64,000 nucleotides of DNA from Lithospermum erythrorhizon (lineage: Eukaryota > Streptophyta > Magnoliopsida > Boraginales > Boraginaceae). The notes beneath the pieces are model-generated. The model was not told the DNA's origin. It saw only the letters and a program-made list of their open reading frames with translations, and did no database searches. Shown one piece after another: positions 27,001 to 36,455 of this stretch. The DNA is taken from positions 434,001 to 498,000 of the forward strand of contig JADFUC010001333.1 in NCBI GenBank assembly GCA_019722365.1, given 5' to 3'. The position numbers were made by a program, and so were the translations under genes. Position 1 is the first letter of the stretch; every line of letters begins with the position of its first letter.

Positions 27001-30000
27001 TCAAATTGTACACTTTGATGACGCCAAACAGTTAATAATGTTTTACAGGAAATCTGCCAGGAGTTACTATTTATTTTCTTGATTTGATCTTCCCCTAGAG
27101 AAAAAGTCACCCAAGAAACGATTCAGAAGTTAAAGCATTTTCCAAGAATAAATCCATTAATAATGCGGCAATAAGGAGCAATCCATGCCTAAGATTACTT
27201 ATATTAAATCAAAATACAGCAATACTCCAATGCATGACAACAACCATGAGAAATCTTAAATCCGGGAACAAAAATGGATGACCTTTATCAGTTTGCATAC
27301 GTATATTTTCAGAATTAGATGTTAACCTAACACTGAATGCCACAAGGCTGCATATCCAATTGCAGATGTTAACCTACGACTGAAACATTTCCAAAAAAAA
27401 TTTGGCCACTGTTTCAAGTTAGTTCGGTAGCTAGACAGAAATTGGGTAGAAGTAAAGGGTTACCAAAAACAAATACCATAGAAAGCTAAGTTCAAGTTAC
27501 CACCTGATTGATGGCACATACAGCTGGTACATTCAGGTCAAATAATGCAGAGTATATAGCATCTTTTAGCTGTCTTCTTGCAGCTCTATCTGACTCAGTA
27601 TCTGTAGGATATACATAAATCAAAGATGTATTGAACATGAATTCAGGATATTAAGTTCGATAAAAATAAAACCATTCTAAGAAAAAGGGGAAGAGTTAAG
27701 AACTCTTAAAATTTTAACTAAAGACGATAAAAGGTTAGAAAGGACTCGATGATCTCTTTCTTTTAGTTTCCTAAGTTATTAGGAGTGCTTTCAAGTGTTT
27801 CTTCTCCAGTACGAATTCCATTAAGTTTCATTAACAAAAATGAAGATGTTTACAGAGTAATTTGATAACTGGAGGTCATATACGCATATATTCTCTTGAA
27901 ACTTCTTTTATCCCAAATGTTTATGTTTTATGATGCATAATTTCTAAGATCAGGTAGTACTGAAAGGATCTGTAGTAAGAAGCCCACCGTCATGATGGCA
28001 TATAGGAATGGACAAAACAATTGGTTGTGTAAAAGTTTTGACCTGCATCCTGCACAGTGCACACAATCTAATCCTCAGAAAGAATCAACAAGAAATAGAA
28101 TAAATGACAGCATACCAAAAAGATCAAAAGCACGCAGATAACTGAAAGGTATGACAAGCCAAATAACTACAAAGTGAAATACCGAGTCTATGATAAGGTC
28201 AAAGGTTTATGAACACAAAATGTGAATGAATTATACAAGTCAAATACTAAATTCCTTAACTGGTAGGTAAGTGAGTTATTAACAAATTGAAATTTATTTG
28301 GCTCCAAAATGAAAATGAGGTGATAATCACTTACCCAGTTACATATTACATATTATAAAAATGATATTTAGGTAATAAAACAAAGCCTGTATGTGGAAAA
28401 CCATATAGCACAAACCTGCCATAAATTGTTGTAAAGAAATGTCTATGTCTAGAATACATTGGGGATTCAATGTTACCAAATTCCTGCATCAAGGATTAAC
28501 TATCATAATTAATAACCAAATTCTCTTCTTAGCATCTGAAAGAGGTTCTATGATAAATTTTCACTGAACAGCTGCAAGTGCAGCGTCATCTAAGGCATGA
28601 AACTAACCAAAAATGTAGCAGACTGTCCTGATGGAGACGCATATTTGCTCCAGCCGTATTTGCAGTAACCAGAACCGCCTTTCATGATTGAAAAGAGAAG
28701 CAATGTATCAAGTTCACAAGGTTATGAATAACAAAAAGCAGAGTAAGACCTTATGAATTTAAGGATCATCCTAAACGCTTGGCGTGTAGAAGGAGGACTA
28801 GTTTATCAATATGCAGATTACAAAAGCAGATCATTGAATTATGTACAATTGAGTAAGTAACTAGTAAGCATGTGATTCACCATCAATGATAATAGCACCC
28901 GGTACTTGTGCACGTTGCCCATATATTTGCATAAATGACAATTCAGTCATCATATTAGGAATTGCCCTGCAAATATATATTACTCTATTACTTCTTCATT
29001 CACAACTACATAATCCCTCCATCCCACAAAAAGATAATTTACTTTCGACTTGATAATAGAATTTTGAACTCTACATTAGATATTTTTGGTATTATATAAT
29101 ATTTGATGAAAACTATATCAATGAAAAATAGATTTCAAATTCTTTCCATTGATATATTTTTCATCAAATATTACACAACACGACCAAATATATTTAAGGT
29201 CAAACTTTAAAAATTACAACTATCAAAAATTCAAAAATAGCGGAATCTTTGTAGGATGGAGGGAGTATATAACAATTAGATAGTAGTTCACATCTACATT
29301 TTTATCAAGCATTTTCCTACTCAAATACTCATACTAGAGTTTGAATCCAGCCGAGCTGCCGAGTTGGAGAATTTTTGGCTCGGCTCGGTGAGTAAGCTAG
29401 CTCACTTGATGCAAATTTCAAATTTTAAAATGATAAAGAGCACAAAAAATAATAGAAATAAACATCAATTGCCAATAAATAAATTGAACCTTGACAATAA
29501 CTAGATTATAATAAAAAAGAAGTCATAAACACCTTAGTGCTGGACAATAAATTCACAAAATTATAACAAAAAACTGATATGTAATATATAATAATCATAT
29601 AACCGAGCCTAACGAACCTAAGCCAACTGGTCATTAACAGCTCTACTCATAATGTATAAACGTTCACATTAACAGCTATACTCATAAATGTATAAAAGTT
29701 GTGATTAGGAGCATTATATTAGAGCAAATAATATGTTACACACGAGTGATGGCATTACATACCCAAGAGGAGGACCCGATCTCAAACGAAGCTCCGCAAA
29801 GAAGTCGGGTGGGTCCAGTTGATGATTTTGCAAGAAGTATATCCATAACTTATTATCACCACCAATCATAAACCTCCACGTCTTACAAACTCCGCAAAGC
29901 CGACCCGATTCTTTAGGCCCAATCATCTTTAATATCTGCATGAATATATCAAATGGTAATTTATCGAATTCTCCTGTTGACGATGCTGACGTCATCGTCA

Positions 30001-30091
30001 ATATTATTTTATCTTCATTTGAACCGGTTGAGGTGGAGTTGGAGCGGTTTAGTGAAATGTTTTCCCATAGCTTTCGGATTATGGTGCTCAT
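24097..30091 (-). CDS. ARP8: Actin-related protein 8 (F-box plus actin fold)
   Basis: Twelve exons, listed 5' to 3' on the minus strand: 29763-30091, 28881-28966, 28608-28678, 28416-28483, 27988-28049, 27504-27601, 26356-26437, 25946-26088, 25427-25575, 24837-24970, 24409-24527 and 24097-24174. They encode 472 aa, close to Arabidopsis ARP8 (At5g56180). An F-box occupies about 42-90 (FDKLPFDIFMQILKMIGPKE, CKTWRFMI). The rest is a degenerate actin fold: PGAIIIDGGSGYCKYGWSKY is the first phosphate loop, TSGIVVNIGFHHTSIVP the second, and TVVLAGGTACLPGLSERLEK the adenosine motif. The tail is WCTTKKQFRPKSRRKLLW. ARP8 is a plant-specific nuclear and nucleolar protein; the F-box suggests an SCF link. 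Introns 1, 6 and 10 hold MITEs, a solo LTR and a tandem duplication, yet the frame is intact. Confidence 0.95.
24554..24697. repeat. 72-bp tandem duplication in ARP8 intron 10
   Basis: AGAATCAACATATTAGCTAT begins at 24554 and AGAATCAACATTTTAGCTAT begins at 24626. The two 72-bp units differ at only a few positions, so the duplication is recent. It lies between the exons at 24409-24527 and 24837-24970. Confidence 0.9.
26628..26909 (+). mobile_element. Cassandra-type (5S rRNA-bearing) solo LTR
   Basis: This 282-bp element starts TGTAATACCCC and ends GGGGCGTTACA, so the ends are inverted TG...CA. It is flanked by a perfect 5-bp duplication ATAAG (26623-26627 and 26910-26914). Internally it carries 5S rRNA-like sequence: AAGAACTCCAGTGTTAATCG, TGCTTGACC, then TAGGATGGGTGACCCACTTG, the A-box and C-box region of the 5S gene. 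Cassandra TRIM retrotransposons carry 5S-derived promoters in their LTRs. No second LTR is present, so it is a solo LTR. It sits in ARP8 intron 6. Confidence 0.9.
29021..29267. mobile_element. Stowaway-like MITE in ARP8 intron 1
   Basis: The ends are TA-ATCCCTCCATCCCACAAAAA and its inverted partner CTTTGTAGGATGGAGGGAG-TA. A TA dinucleotide flanks both sides, as in Tc1/mariner-derived Stowaway elements. The interior folds on itself: AATATTTGATGAAAACTATATC is mirrored by GATATATTTTTCATCAAATATT. Length is about 245 bp. No coding capacity. Confidence 0.85.
29335..29645. mobile_element. Non-autonomous hAT-like MITE, copy 2
   Basis: It starts near CTAGAGTTTGAATCCAGCCG with a GC-rich head (TTGGCTCGGCTCGGTGAG), then AAATTTTAAAATGATAAAG, AAAAATAATAGAAAT and AGATTATAATAAAAAAGAAG, and ends near GGTCATTAACAGCTCTACTC. 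The same order of blocks is found at 11285-11695. Together with the Stowaway MITE beside it, it fills most of ARP8 intron 1. Confidence 0.6.
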
Positions 30092-30888
30092 GGTGGCGCC
30101 GCCGAGGTGGTGGTGGTCGTGAGGGGGGAGGGGGAATTTGGAAGTGCCACGTGGCGAATGGACAGACCGTACGAGTTTCGAACGTGTTACAATGTCGACT
30201 TATTTATACAAGGATCTAGGAATTGTACTTCGTGTCTTTTAAAACATTCTTTAGATTTTTATTTTACAATTCCCTCCAATCTATTTTAATTGAGTTTTTT
30301 ATAAATTGAAATAAATATTTGATTTTTAATTACTTTATATTATTAAAAATTAATATTACGAAAGATTTTAAAAAAGACGAATCCATTATATAAATTTTAT
30401 ATTTTTGCATAACTAATAATTAATAATCGATAATCAAAAGCTTAATTTCAAAAAGTAACGATAATTATTGTTATTGTGGATTGAGGAATTAAGATTGACA
30501 TTTTTTTAATTTTAAAGTTAAATACGGAGAAGTTTTTTATATGTTGTACGAGATGTAGTGAAAATATATCGAAATATTTATTTATTGTAACATAATTCAC
30601 AAACAACATTATGATTCCAATTGAAATAAAACTATTATGGAGTATTAATTTTGTCAATTGGAAATTAAATTATTTGCATTAAACCGATGTTAAAGGAGAA
30701 ACTATACTGTGATAAATAAGGAAAATCTATGGCTTCACTGAATCAAACATCTACCATCAAATCATTGTATGCCAGATAGAATGGAGAGACAAACCTTATA
30801 GGCACACCAAATGAAGGCATCCGCAAGCACCACCACCACCGAGTCCAAATGGTCGATTGGAGTTCCAAAAATGCTCTATCACCGATTC
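30092..30888. other. ARP8 promoter side and AT-rich spacer
   Basis: Just upstream of the ARP8 start (at higher coordinates) lie a G-rich run at 30107-30140 and a G-box core in GCCACGTGGCG at about 30147-30157. From 30230 to 30700 the DNA is very AT-rich with no gene. No coding region is supported. Confidence 0.45.
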
Positions 30889-31032
30889 AAAAGAGAAACG
30901 TTTTTTTTTTTAAAAACCCCCACCCACCGCCTCCCCCTTACAATGAGAATCGAACCCGTGACCTCTAAGCTCACCGAGTTAATCTCCTAACCACTGATCA
31001 TTCAATGTTTCTATCCAAAAAAGAGAAACGTT
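30889..31032 (-). mobile_element. tRNA-derived SINE with 14-bp target-site duplication
   Basis: The body is about 30903-31018. Read on the minus strand it begins near AGTGGTTAGGAGATTAACTC (A-box), continues GGTGAGCTTAGAGGTCACGG and GTTCGATTCTCATTG (B-box), then a G-rich part, and ends in an A-tail (poly-T at 30901-30911 on the plus strand). It is flanked by identical AAAAGAGAAACGTT copies at 30889-30902 and 31019-31032. Polymerase III boxes, tail and duplications together mark a SINE insertion. Confidence 0.85.
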
Positions 31033-31594
31033 GAATGTAGGGATGATCAAGAAGAGGTTCAATCACCCAGGCCGAGGAAACCTATTTAAGATCTACTAAG
31101 GAAGAAGGAATGGAGGCTTGGCCAAAAAAATCGGTAGTTTTCCTCGTGGAGAGAAAATGGTCTCTCTAACCTCCAAAATTCTCGATGTTGTTATTATTCA
31201 TTCAATCCTCTATTGAAAAGTCATCAAAAATCCCAATTTACCACTTCTCCTTGTTCGGTTGTTAAAATCATCATTCATGCAAGAATTGACCTCGACAAGT
31301 GATAACCGCTTGAATAAAACAGATTAATTTATCATATTTTTTTTTGTAAATTAGCTTACTCTAAGAGTACGATTAGAGCAAGTGTTATAAATAAAGTAGT
31401 AATACGTTCCCAAATAAAAGAAAGGACAAGAGCTCATTATAAAGTTTCGGTGAAACGTCACTAGACTATTAATTTATCATATTTGATGTTCCAATTAAAT
31501 TTTCAAAATTCTCCCAAAAAAATAAATGCATTGCATGGCCTGAATTATAAAGATCCCAAGTTAAAAAATTAAGGAAGCCTTTAATTCGGGGGAT
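31033..31594. other. Spacer, no gene seen
   Basis: This stretch lies between the SINE and the tRNA gene. It is AT-rich with short GC-richer islands (CACCCAGGCCGAGGAAACC near 31065). I find no coding region and no repeat with clear ends. Confidence 0.4.
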
Positions 31595-31666
31595 TGAACC
31601 CGACGTGAATCGAACACGCAACCTTCTGATCTGGAGTCAGACGCGCTACCATTGCGCCACGGATCC
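31595..31666 (-). tRNA. tRNA-Trp (anticodon CCA)
   Basis: On the minus strand the 72-nt sequence starts GGATCCGTGGCGCAATGGTA, which holds the acceptor strand and the D arm. The anticodon arm CTGACTCCAGATCAG carries CCA, and GTTGCGTGTTCGATTCACGTC holds the T arm. The 3' end CGGGTTC plus A pairs with the 5' strand with two G-T pairs. There is no intron and no encoded CCA tail, as in plant nuclear genes. A short T-run, expected of a pol III terminator, follows within the spacer on the minus strand. It lies about 270 bp upstream of psaG. Confidence 0.95.
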
Positions 31667-31934
31667 TTGTTGACATAGAAGAGGAAAGATATTGATGATG
31701 ACATATATCTGAAATGAAACAATATCAATACAACTTGATTATCCTATTATTGCATAAAATATGTGATCCAGTTAAAACCAATAATACATAGCCAACTCAC
31801 CCACCAAATCTTTCTCCTCATTTTCCCTCCTCAAAAATCTCTTCATTTGTTCCCTTGCTTTTAACCATTATCCATAATAAAATCATACTCCTTTATACTC
31901 CATCTCCATTTCACCTCACTTCCATTTTCCAACA
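31667..31934 (+). promoter_or_regulatory. psaG promoter region
   Basis: This 268-bp stretch separates the tRNA-Trp 5' end from the psaG ATG. It contains GATA-like elements (AAAGATATTGATGATG, ATTATCC) of the kind found in light-regulated promoters, a pyrimidine-rich CTCCTCATTTTCCCTCC tract and a CT-rich leader. No clear TATA box is visible. Confidence 0.45.
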
Positions 31935-32390
31935 ATGGCTTCCACTCTTTTTTCCACTCCAACTTTCCAAGGCTTGAGACCTCTAAACAAACAAACTGAT
32001 GCCACCAATTTGTCCCTAACCAAGACAACCTCAACCAACTTCAAGCCTCTAACTTTCAAGAAAAGGTCCAACAACCTCTCTGTTAAAGCTGAGCTCAACC
32101 CATCTTTAGTCATCAGCTTAAGCACAGGGCTATCTTTGTTCTTGGGACGGTTCGTCTTCTTCAACTTCCAGAGAGAAAACGTTGCCAAACAAGTACCTGA
32201 ACAGAATGGTATGACACACTTTGAAGCAGGGGATTCAAGAGCTAAGGAATATGTTAGCTTGCTTAAGTCAAATGATCCTGTTGGATTTAACATTGTTGAT
32301 GTTCTTGCATGGGGTTCAATTGGTCATATTGTGGCTTATTACATCCTTGCTACCTCCAGCAATGGTTATGATCCAAACTTCTTTGGTTGA
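31935..32390 (+). CDS. psaG: Photosystem I reaction centre subunit V
   Basis: A single exon encodes 151 aa. Residues 1 to about 51 form a Ser/Thr/Lys-rich chloroplast transit peptide. The mature protein begins near [20 protein letters not shown] (first membrane helix), followed by the stromal loop [20 protein letters not shown] and [20 protein letters not shown], and a second helix in [20 protein letters not shown], ending [11 protein letters not shown]. PsaG sits at the edge of the PSI core in the thylakoid membrane and stabilises the LHCI antenna attachment. The gene is nuclear-encoded and its length and motifs match the family. Confidence 0.97.
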   Translation: MASTLFSTPTFQGLRPLNKQTDATNLSLTKTTSTNFKPLTFKKRSNNLSVKAELNPSLVISLSTGLSLFLGRFVFFNFQRENVAKQVPEQNGMTHFEAGDSRAKEYVSLLKSNDPVGFNIVDVLAWGSIGHIVAYYILATSSNGYDPNFFG

Positions 32391-32948
32391 AGATTATTGT
32401 TTTCTCTGAGCTTGTACTATAGCTTGACTTTTATAGTTGGAGAATCAATGAGGTCTTGTGCTTTATTCATCTGTGAAATTAGCCATTGATCTGTAAGATT
32501 TATGTTGTGTCAATTCTTAAACTTCAATTCATTTCGAACTTTGTTCTATATAGCATACATCAATCATTGTCAACAAGTTCATAAGAAGTAATTCCATTTT
32601 TACGATCATATATCCCAAATGCTCTTATAGTAGCTTCAAGCTGAGGAAGTTCCAAGAAAGCTATCACTTCATGAAATAATTAGGAATTAAGAAGACCATT
32701 GAGCTAACACAGTTCCAAGAAACCAATATTTGTGAGATAGTATAATAAACATGTCTGAAATATGAAACCTCACTGAGCAATCTTCCTACACCAACTTATC
32801 TATAAAGGTTTCTTGTTTCTACTATGAAATAAAACCTTTTCTATAAAGAACTGAAGTGCAAATGTACAATCAAGCATTTTGTTACAAAACAGGAAGCACA
32901 ACTAACAAGGGGAAACCGAGATTACAAGAAAATAACTGCTGCTCAAAA
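32391..32948. other. Convergent 3' ends of psaG and the WIP gene
   Basis: The psaG 3' UTR runs rightwards and the WIP 3' UTR leftwards into this 558-bp space. Apart from a partly repeated GTTCCAAGAAA at about 32650 and 32710, nothing else is recognisable. Confidence 0.4.
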
Positions 32949-35049
32949 TTATGTAGGTACTACCCCAGCAGAATGATGCGACAACTGCAAAATAAAAATG
33001 CCAAGGATAACAGCCAGCAATATCAACTGTATTAAGAAGCACGTTGAGTACTTGCATACGCTATTCTGCAATATCACAGTCTCGTCAGCAATAACAAGAT
33101 CTTCACAATGTCTCTCCAACTTTTTAGCATCTCTCTTTAGATTCTCAGCTTTAGATTCTGCATCAATTAACTTGTTCGTGATTTGAGATTGTTCCAAAGC
33201 TGTTTTCTCATCCAACTGGGAAATTTGATCCACTGATGCAATTCTCAGATCTTGAATCGTTCTAGATATTGTCAAATACTCAATATCAGCTTCAATCCTC
33301 TGCTTCCATACGGCTTCAAGTTCAGATTCCAAGTCTGGAAAATTCACTTCTTTTTGATTCGTAAGACTACCTAATCTGCCTTCCAGTTCACCAATCTTAG
33401 CTTCCTTCATCTGTAGCATAGCTGTGGTCTCCTCAAGCTTGATTTCCATGACATGTTTATTTTCTCTCAAGCTACTTACCTCAATTTCCAACGTATGTAA
33501 CAAATGAGGCCTTTCATCCCCACCAGACCCATTGACTTCTAAACCAACAGACGTCAACTCTGAAGGTAGACAAGTGTTCTGGCTCGAATCATCAACGATA
33601 ATATCTTCCTTCCCTATTTCCCTGAATTTTTTAATCTCTGCACATACAGGTGACGTTAAAAAACGGGTCCAATCAACAATAAGCTCAATCATTTATTAAG
33701 GGAAATACTAGACAGATCTTCACATATGATCAAATAAGGTGTGAAATAAACTATGCATAACCACGGCACCAAGGTTGCTTATAATCAATTCCATTTAGAT
33801 AATAGGTAAGAAAATTTGACACTGATTATCTCTCAACATATTCAAACTACTATCAATTCAGCCATTCATCAACTGATTTATTTAATGCAGTAACAAGAAA
33901 TTATCAATAAAGACTGTGTGAAAAACAGAATCTACCTTTTTCAATTGCTTCCTGAGCAGACTGAAGCATATGGATGGATTGAATTAGAACATCCTGATCG
34001 GTTGAGGAACCCTGATTTTCACTGTTTTCGTCCTTAACTGACCACGATGAGCCCTCGTTTATATCTTCTTGAGAGACATCTTCAGATTCCCCACTATTTC
34101 TTCCATAACCCGAACGCAGTTGCTCAGTAGCATGTCCAGCATTGGCCAAAGTTTCAAGACCGTTCTCTCCCCCATAATTTATTGACCCTCCATTTTGTCT
34201 GCCATTTCTAGTAAAAGGCCTATTATCCTGCATGAAAACAAAATTGGAGCTTCGAGAGTCGGATTCCATGCTGGAATGAGAGGTTTCCTTCTCGATATCG
34301 ACCTGTTCCCCTGGAGGTTTTTTACTAGTTTCTTTCTGATCCTTACCCTGGGGAACCTTCTGAAATGAACTACCAAAATTCATCCCATCCGTATTTGCTA
34401 TCTTGTTCCTACCATTTACCTGTCCTGCAGCCACAGGACCACCATATCTCATATTTAGGATACTAGCTGCAGTTGATGACTTGCTACTGCGATCATCACT
34501 ATTCTCTGTATCTGCCACAGTTGGAACAAAAGGTCCCGATGCCTGCCCTGAATCACCAACTGCAAAACCATCAATTAACCCACCCACACTCTGCACCATA
34601 GCATGAGTGGAAGAGACAGACCCATCACTCCTTTGCCTCATCTCAGACGAAAAAGGCATTGGCTTCCCCTGAACTCCAGCATTCGAAAAACCCCTCTTCG
34701 TTAACTTACAACTATCAAAAACCACACCCCCTTCCTTCGTAACTTCCCTCTTTATCCTTCTCCATTTCCTCAACCCCTTCCCTTTCTCTACGGAGACTGG
34801 AGAACACTGGGCATCCGAACCCGAACTCTTCCCCGCCATCCCAGGCATCAAATTCACCGGTCCCTTATCTTGAACTTCCACACCGTATAAATCACTATCC
34901 GACAACTGCTTAACTTGATCAATATCAACTGAACCATTACTCACATTCTTACTCACTAAATCACCACTACCATTTAAATTCGCATTATCAGATATAAAAT
35001 CATTATCAGCCACTGATTCGTGAGCTGAATCCTCTCGTTCCGAATCCAT
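32949..35049 (-). CDS. WPP-domain-interacting protein (WIP), nuclear-envelope KASH protein
   Basis: Two exons, 33936-35049 and 32949-33637, encode 600 aa. The start MDSEREDSAHESVADNDF is chosen by similarity to Arabidopsis WIPs; an upstream in-frame ATG at 35076 is less likely. Visible parts: LRKWRRIKRE basic segment near residue 85; low-complexity middle; a long coiled coil (about 420-560, LETEVSSLRE-type heptads); a C-terminal membrane segment (CFLIQLILLAVILGIFILQL) and the final residues HHSAGVVPT. The VVPT end is the plant KASH tail that binds SUN proteins in the perinuclear space. WIPs anchor RanGAP and WIT proteins at the outer nuclear envelope and help nuclear shape and movement. By gene order it corresponds to WIP2 (At5g56210). 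It is longer than Arabidopsis WIP1. Confidence 0.92.
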
Positions 35050-36455
35050 CAAACTAAACCAATAACAACTACTCACAATACAACTAGTGACTATAGTATA
35101 TTACTCGAAATGACGAGATCCCGACTCTCGGTTCAAAGGGCCGATTTTTTCGAAAAACAAAATAAAATAAAAAGTAACAGCTACAATACAAAGGGCTAAA
35201 AGGGTTTCTATAACTTGGGTTTTTTATCTCTTTATGTTCAGTGAAATTAAGCATAGACCCAACTAAATTCAGATCAAGATCGAGACATTAAACCATTAAT
35301 GAAACCATTTGTCCCAAAATAGAAGTCCAACTTATATAAATAATTATTGGATTTTGATGGAGAATTAATTAAAAAACGTACCTTAAAATTGGTCATAAAG
35401 TAATGATTGGGATTGAAGAAAATTATAAACCCTAGCAGATGTGTTGATTTGTACTTTTATAGCAAGTTGAATTTTTTTTAAATAATTTATTGGTTGTTTT
35501 GTACTTTGTATAAATTATTTTAGTAATTATCGAGTTATTTTATAAATTTATCCAAGACAATTTTTATTAATCTCTATAATGGATAATCTATTTCGTTTAT
35601 TTCATAAATTTTACTAAATAAGTTGATACACATGAAATAATATTTCTTAAATTATTTGATACATGTAATAATATTTAATAGTATTTCTTCAATTTTTCTT
35701 CATAAAATCTTAATCATTTGATACATGAAATATTATTTATTCAATTTTCTTCACTCTCCATATGCCTCAACATGGGATCACCTCAACATTCATTTATGAT
35801 TTACACTTATGCATCTAAATTCTAATATTTTGTTGGTTTGCTCATGGGGTTTGATAATTATATAATTTAAAAGTACTTTATTAAGCTAATTATTATTTTT
35901 TTATAATCAGCTAATTATTTATTTGACTATCTCCTAGAAGAGGGAACATTATCGAGCAATGAAAATAAAAAGATTAGGAGATAAAACAATAATACTAGAT
36001 AATTTTTATAACTTTAATGCAAAAAAGTAGAATTAATAAAGTAAATAATCAAATACTTTAATATTAGAATTCAATCATAAACCATCACGAGGGAGTATAA
36101 TAATTACTGTTTTAAGTTTATTTGACCTCAAAACAATTATAAAGAAACAGAAGATTGCACAATATAGTAGATGAGAAGGTTTACATGAAGGTTATGTTGA
36201 TTATCAACATGTCAAAACTTAATAAGAAGTAATTATTGGTACACCACCAACGTAAAAACATTAGCAATCTTGCTAACAAAGTAAGTTACAACAGTTAAAA
36301 CAACACAACTGAAAAGTCACCAGAAACCATTTCACAACTTTGGGATGAAATTCAACACTTCAAGATGAGCTCTAAAGTGCACCAACAATGGATTTCAGTT
36401 GATATCGAAATAGTATCATCTAACATCTTTAGTTTAGTTACACACACGGTATGGG
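35050..36455. other. WIP promoter and AT-rich spacer
   Basis: A leader intron of WIP may lie between about 35090 and 35385, where the minus strand reads AATTTTAAG then GTACGT. Beyond 35450 the DNA is very AT-rich, with repeats such as TTTGATACATGAAATAATATTT in several variants (about 35620-35740). No gene is supported before the terminal exon of the next gene. Confidence 0.4.

Noticed and set aside
32640..32680. GTTCCAAGAAAGCTATCAC, which resembles a miR396 star strand
   Set aside because: No matching miR396 strand (TTCCACAGCTTTCTTGAACT) is found nearby to form a hairpin, so chance similarity is likelier.
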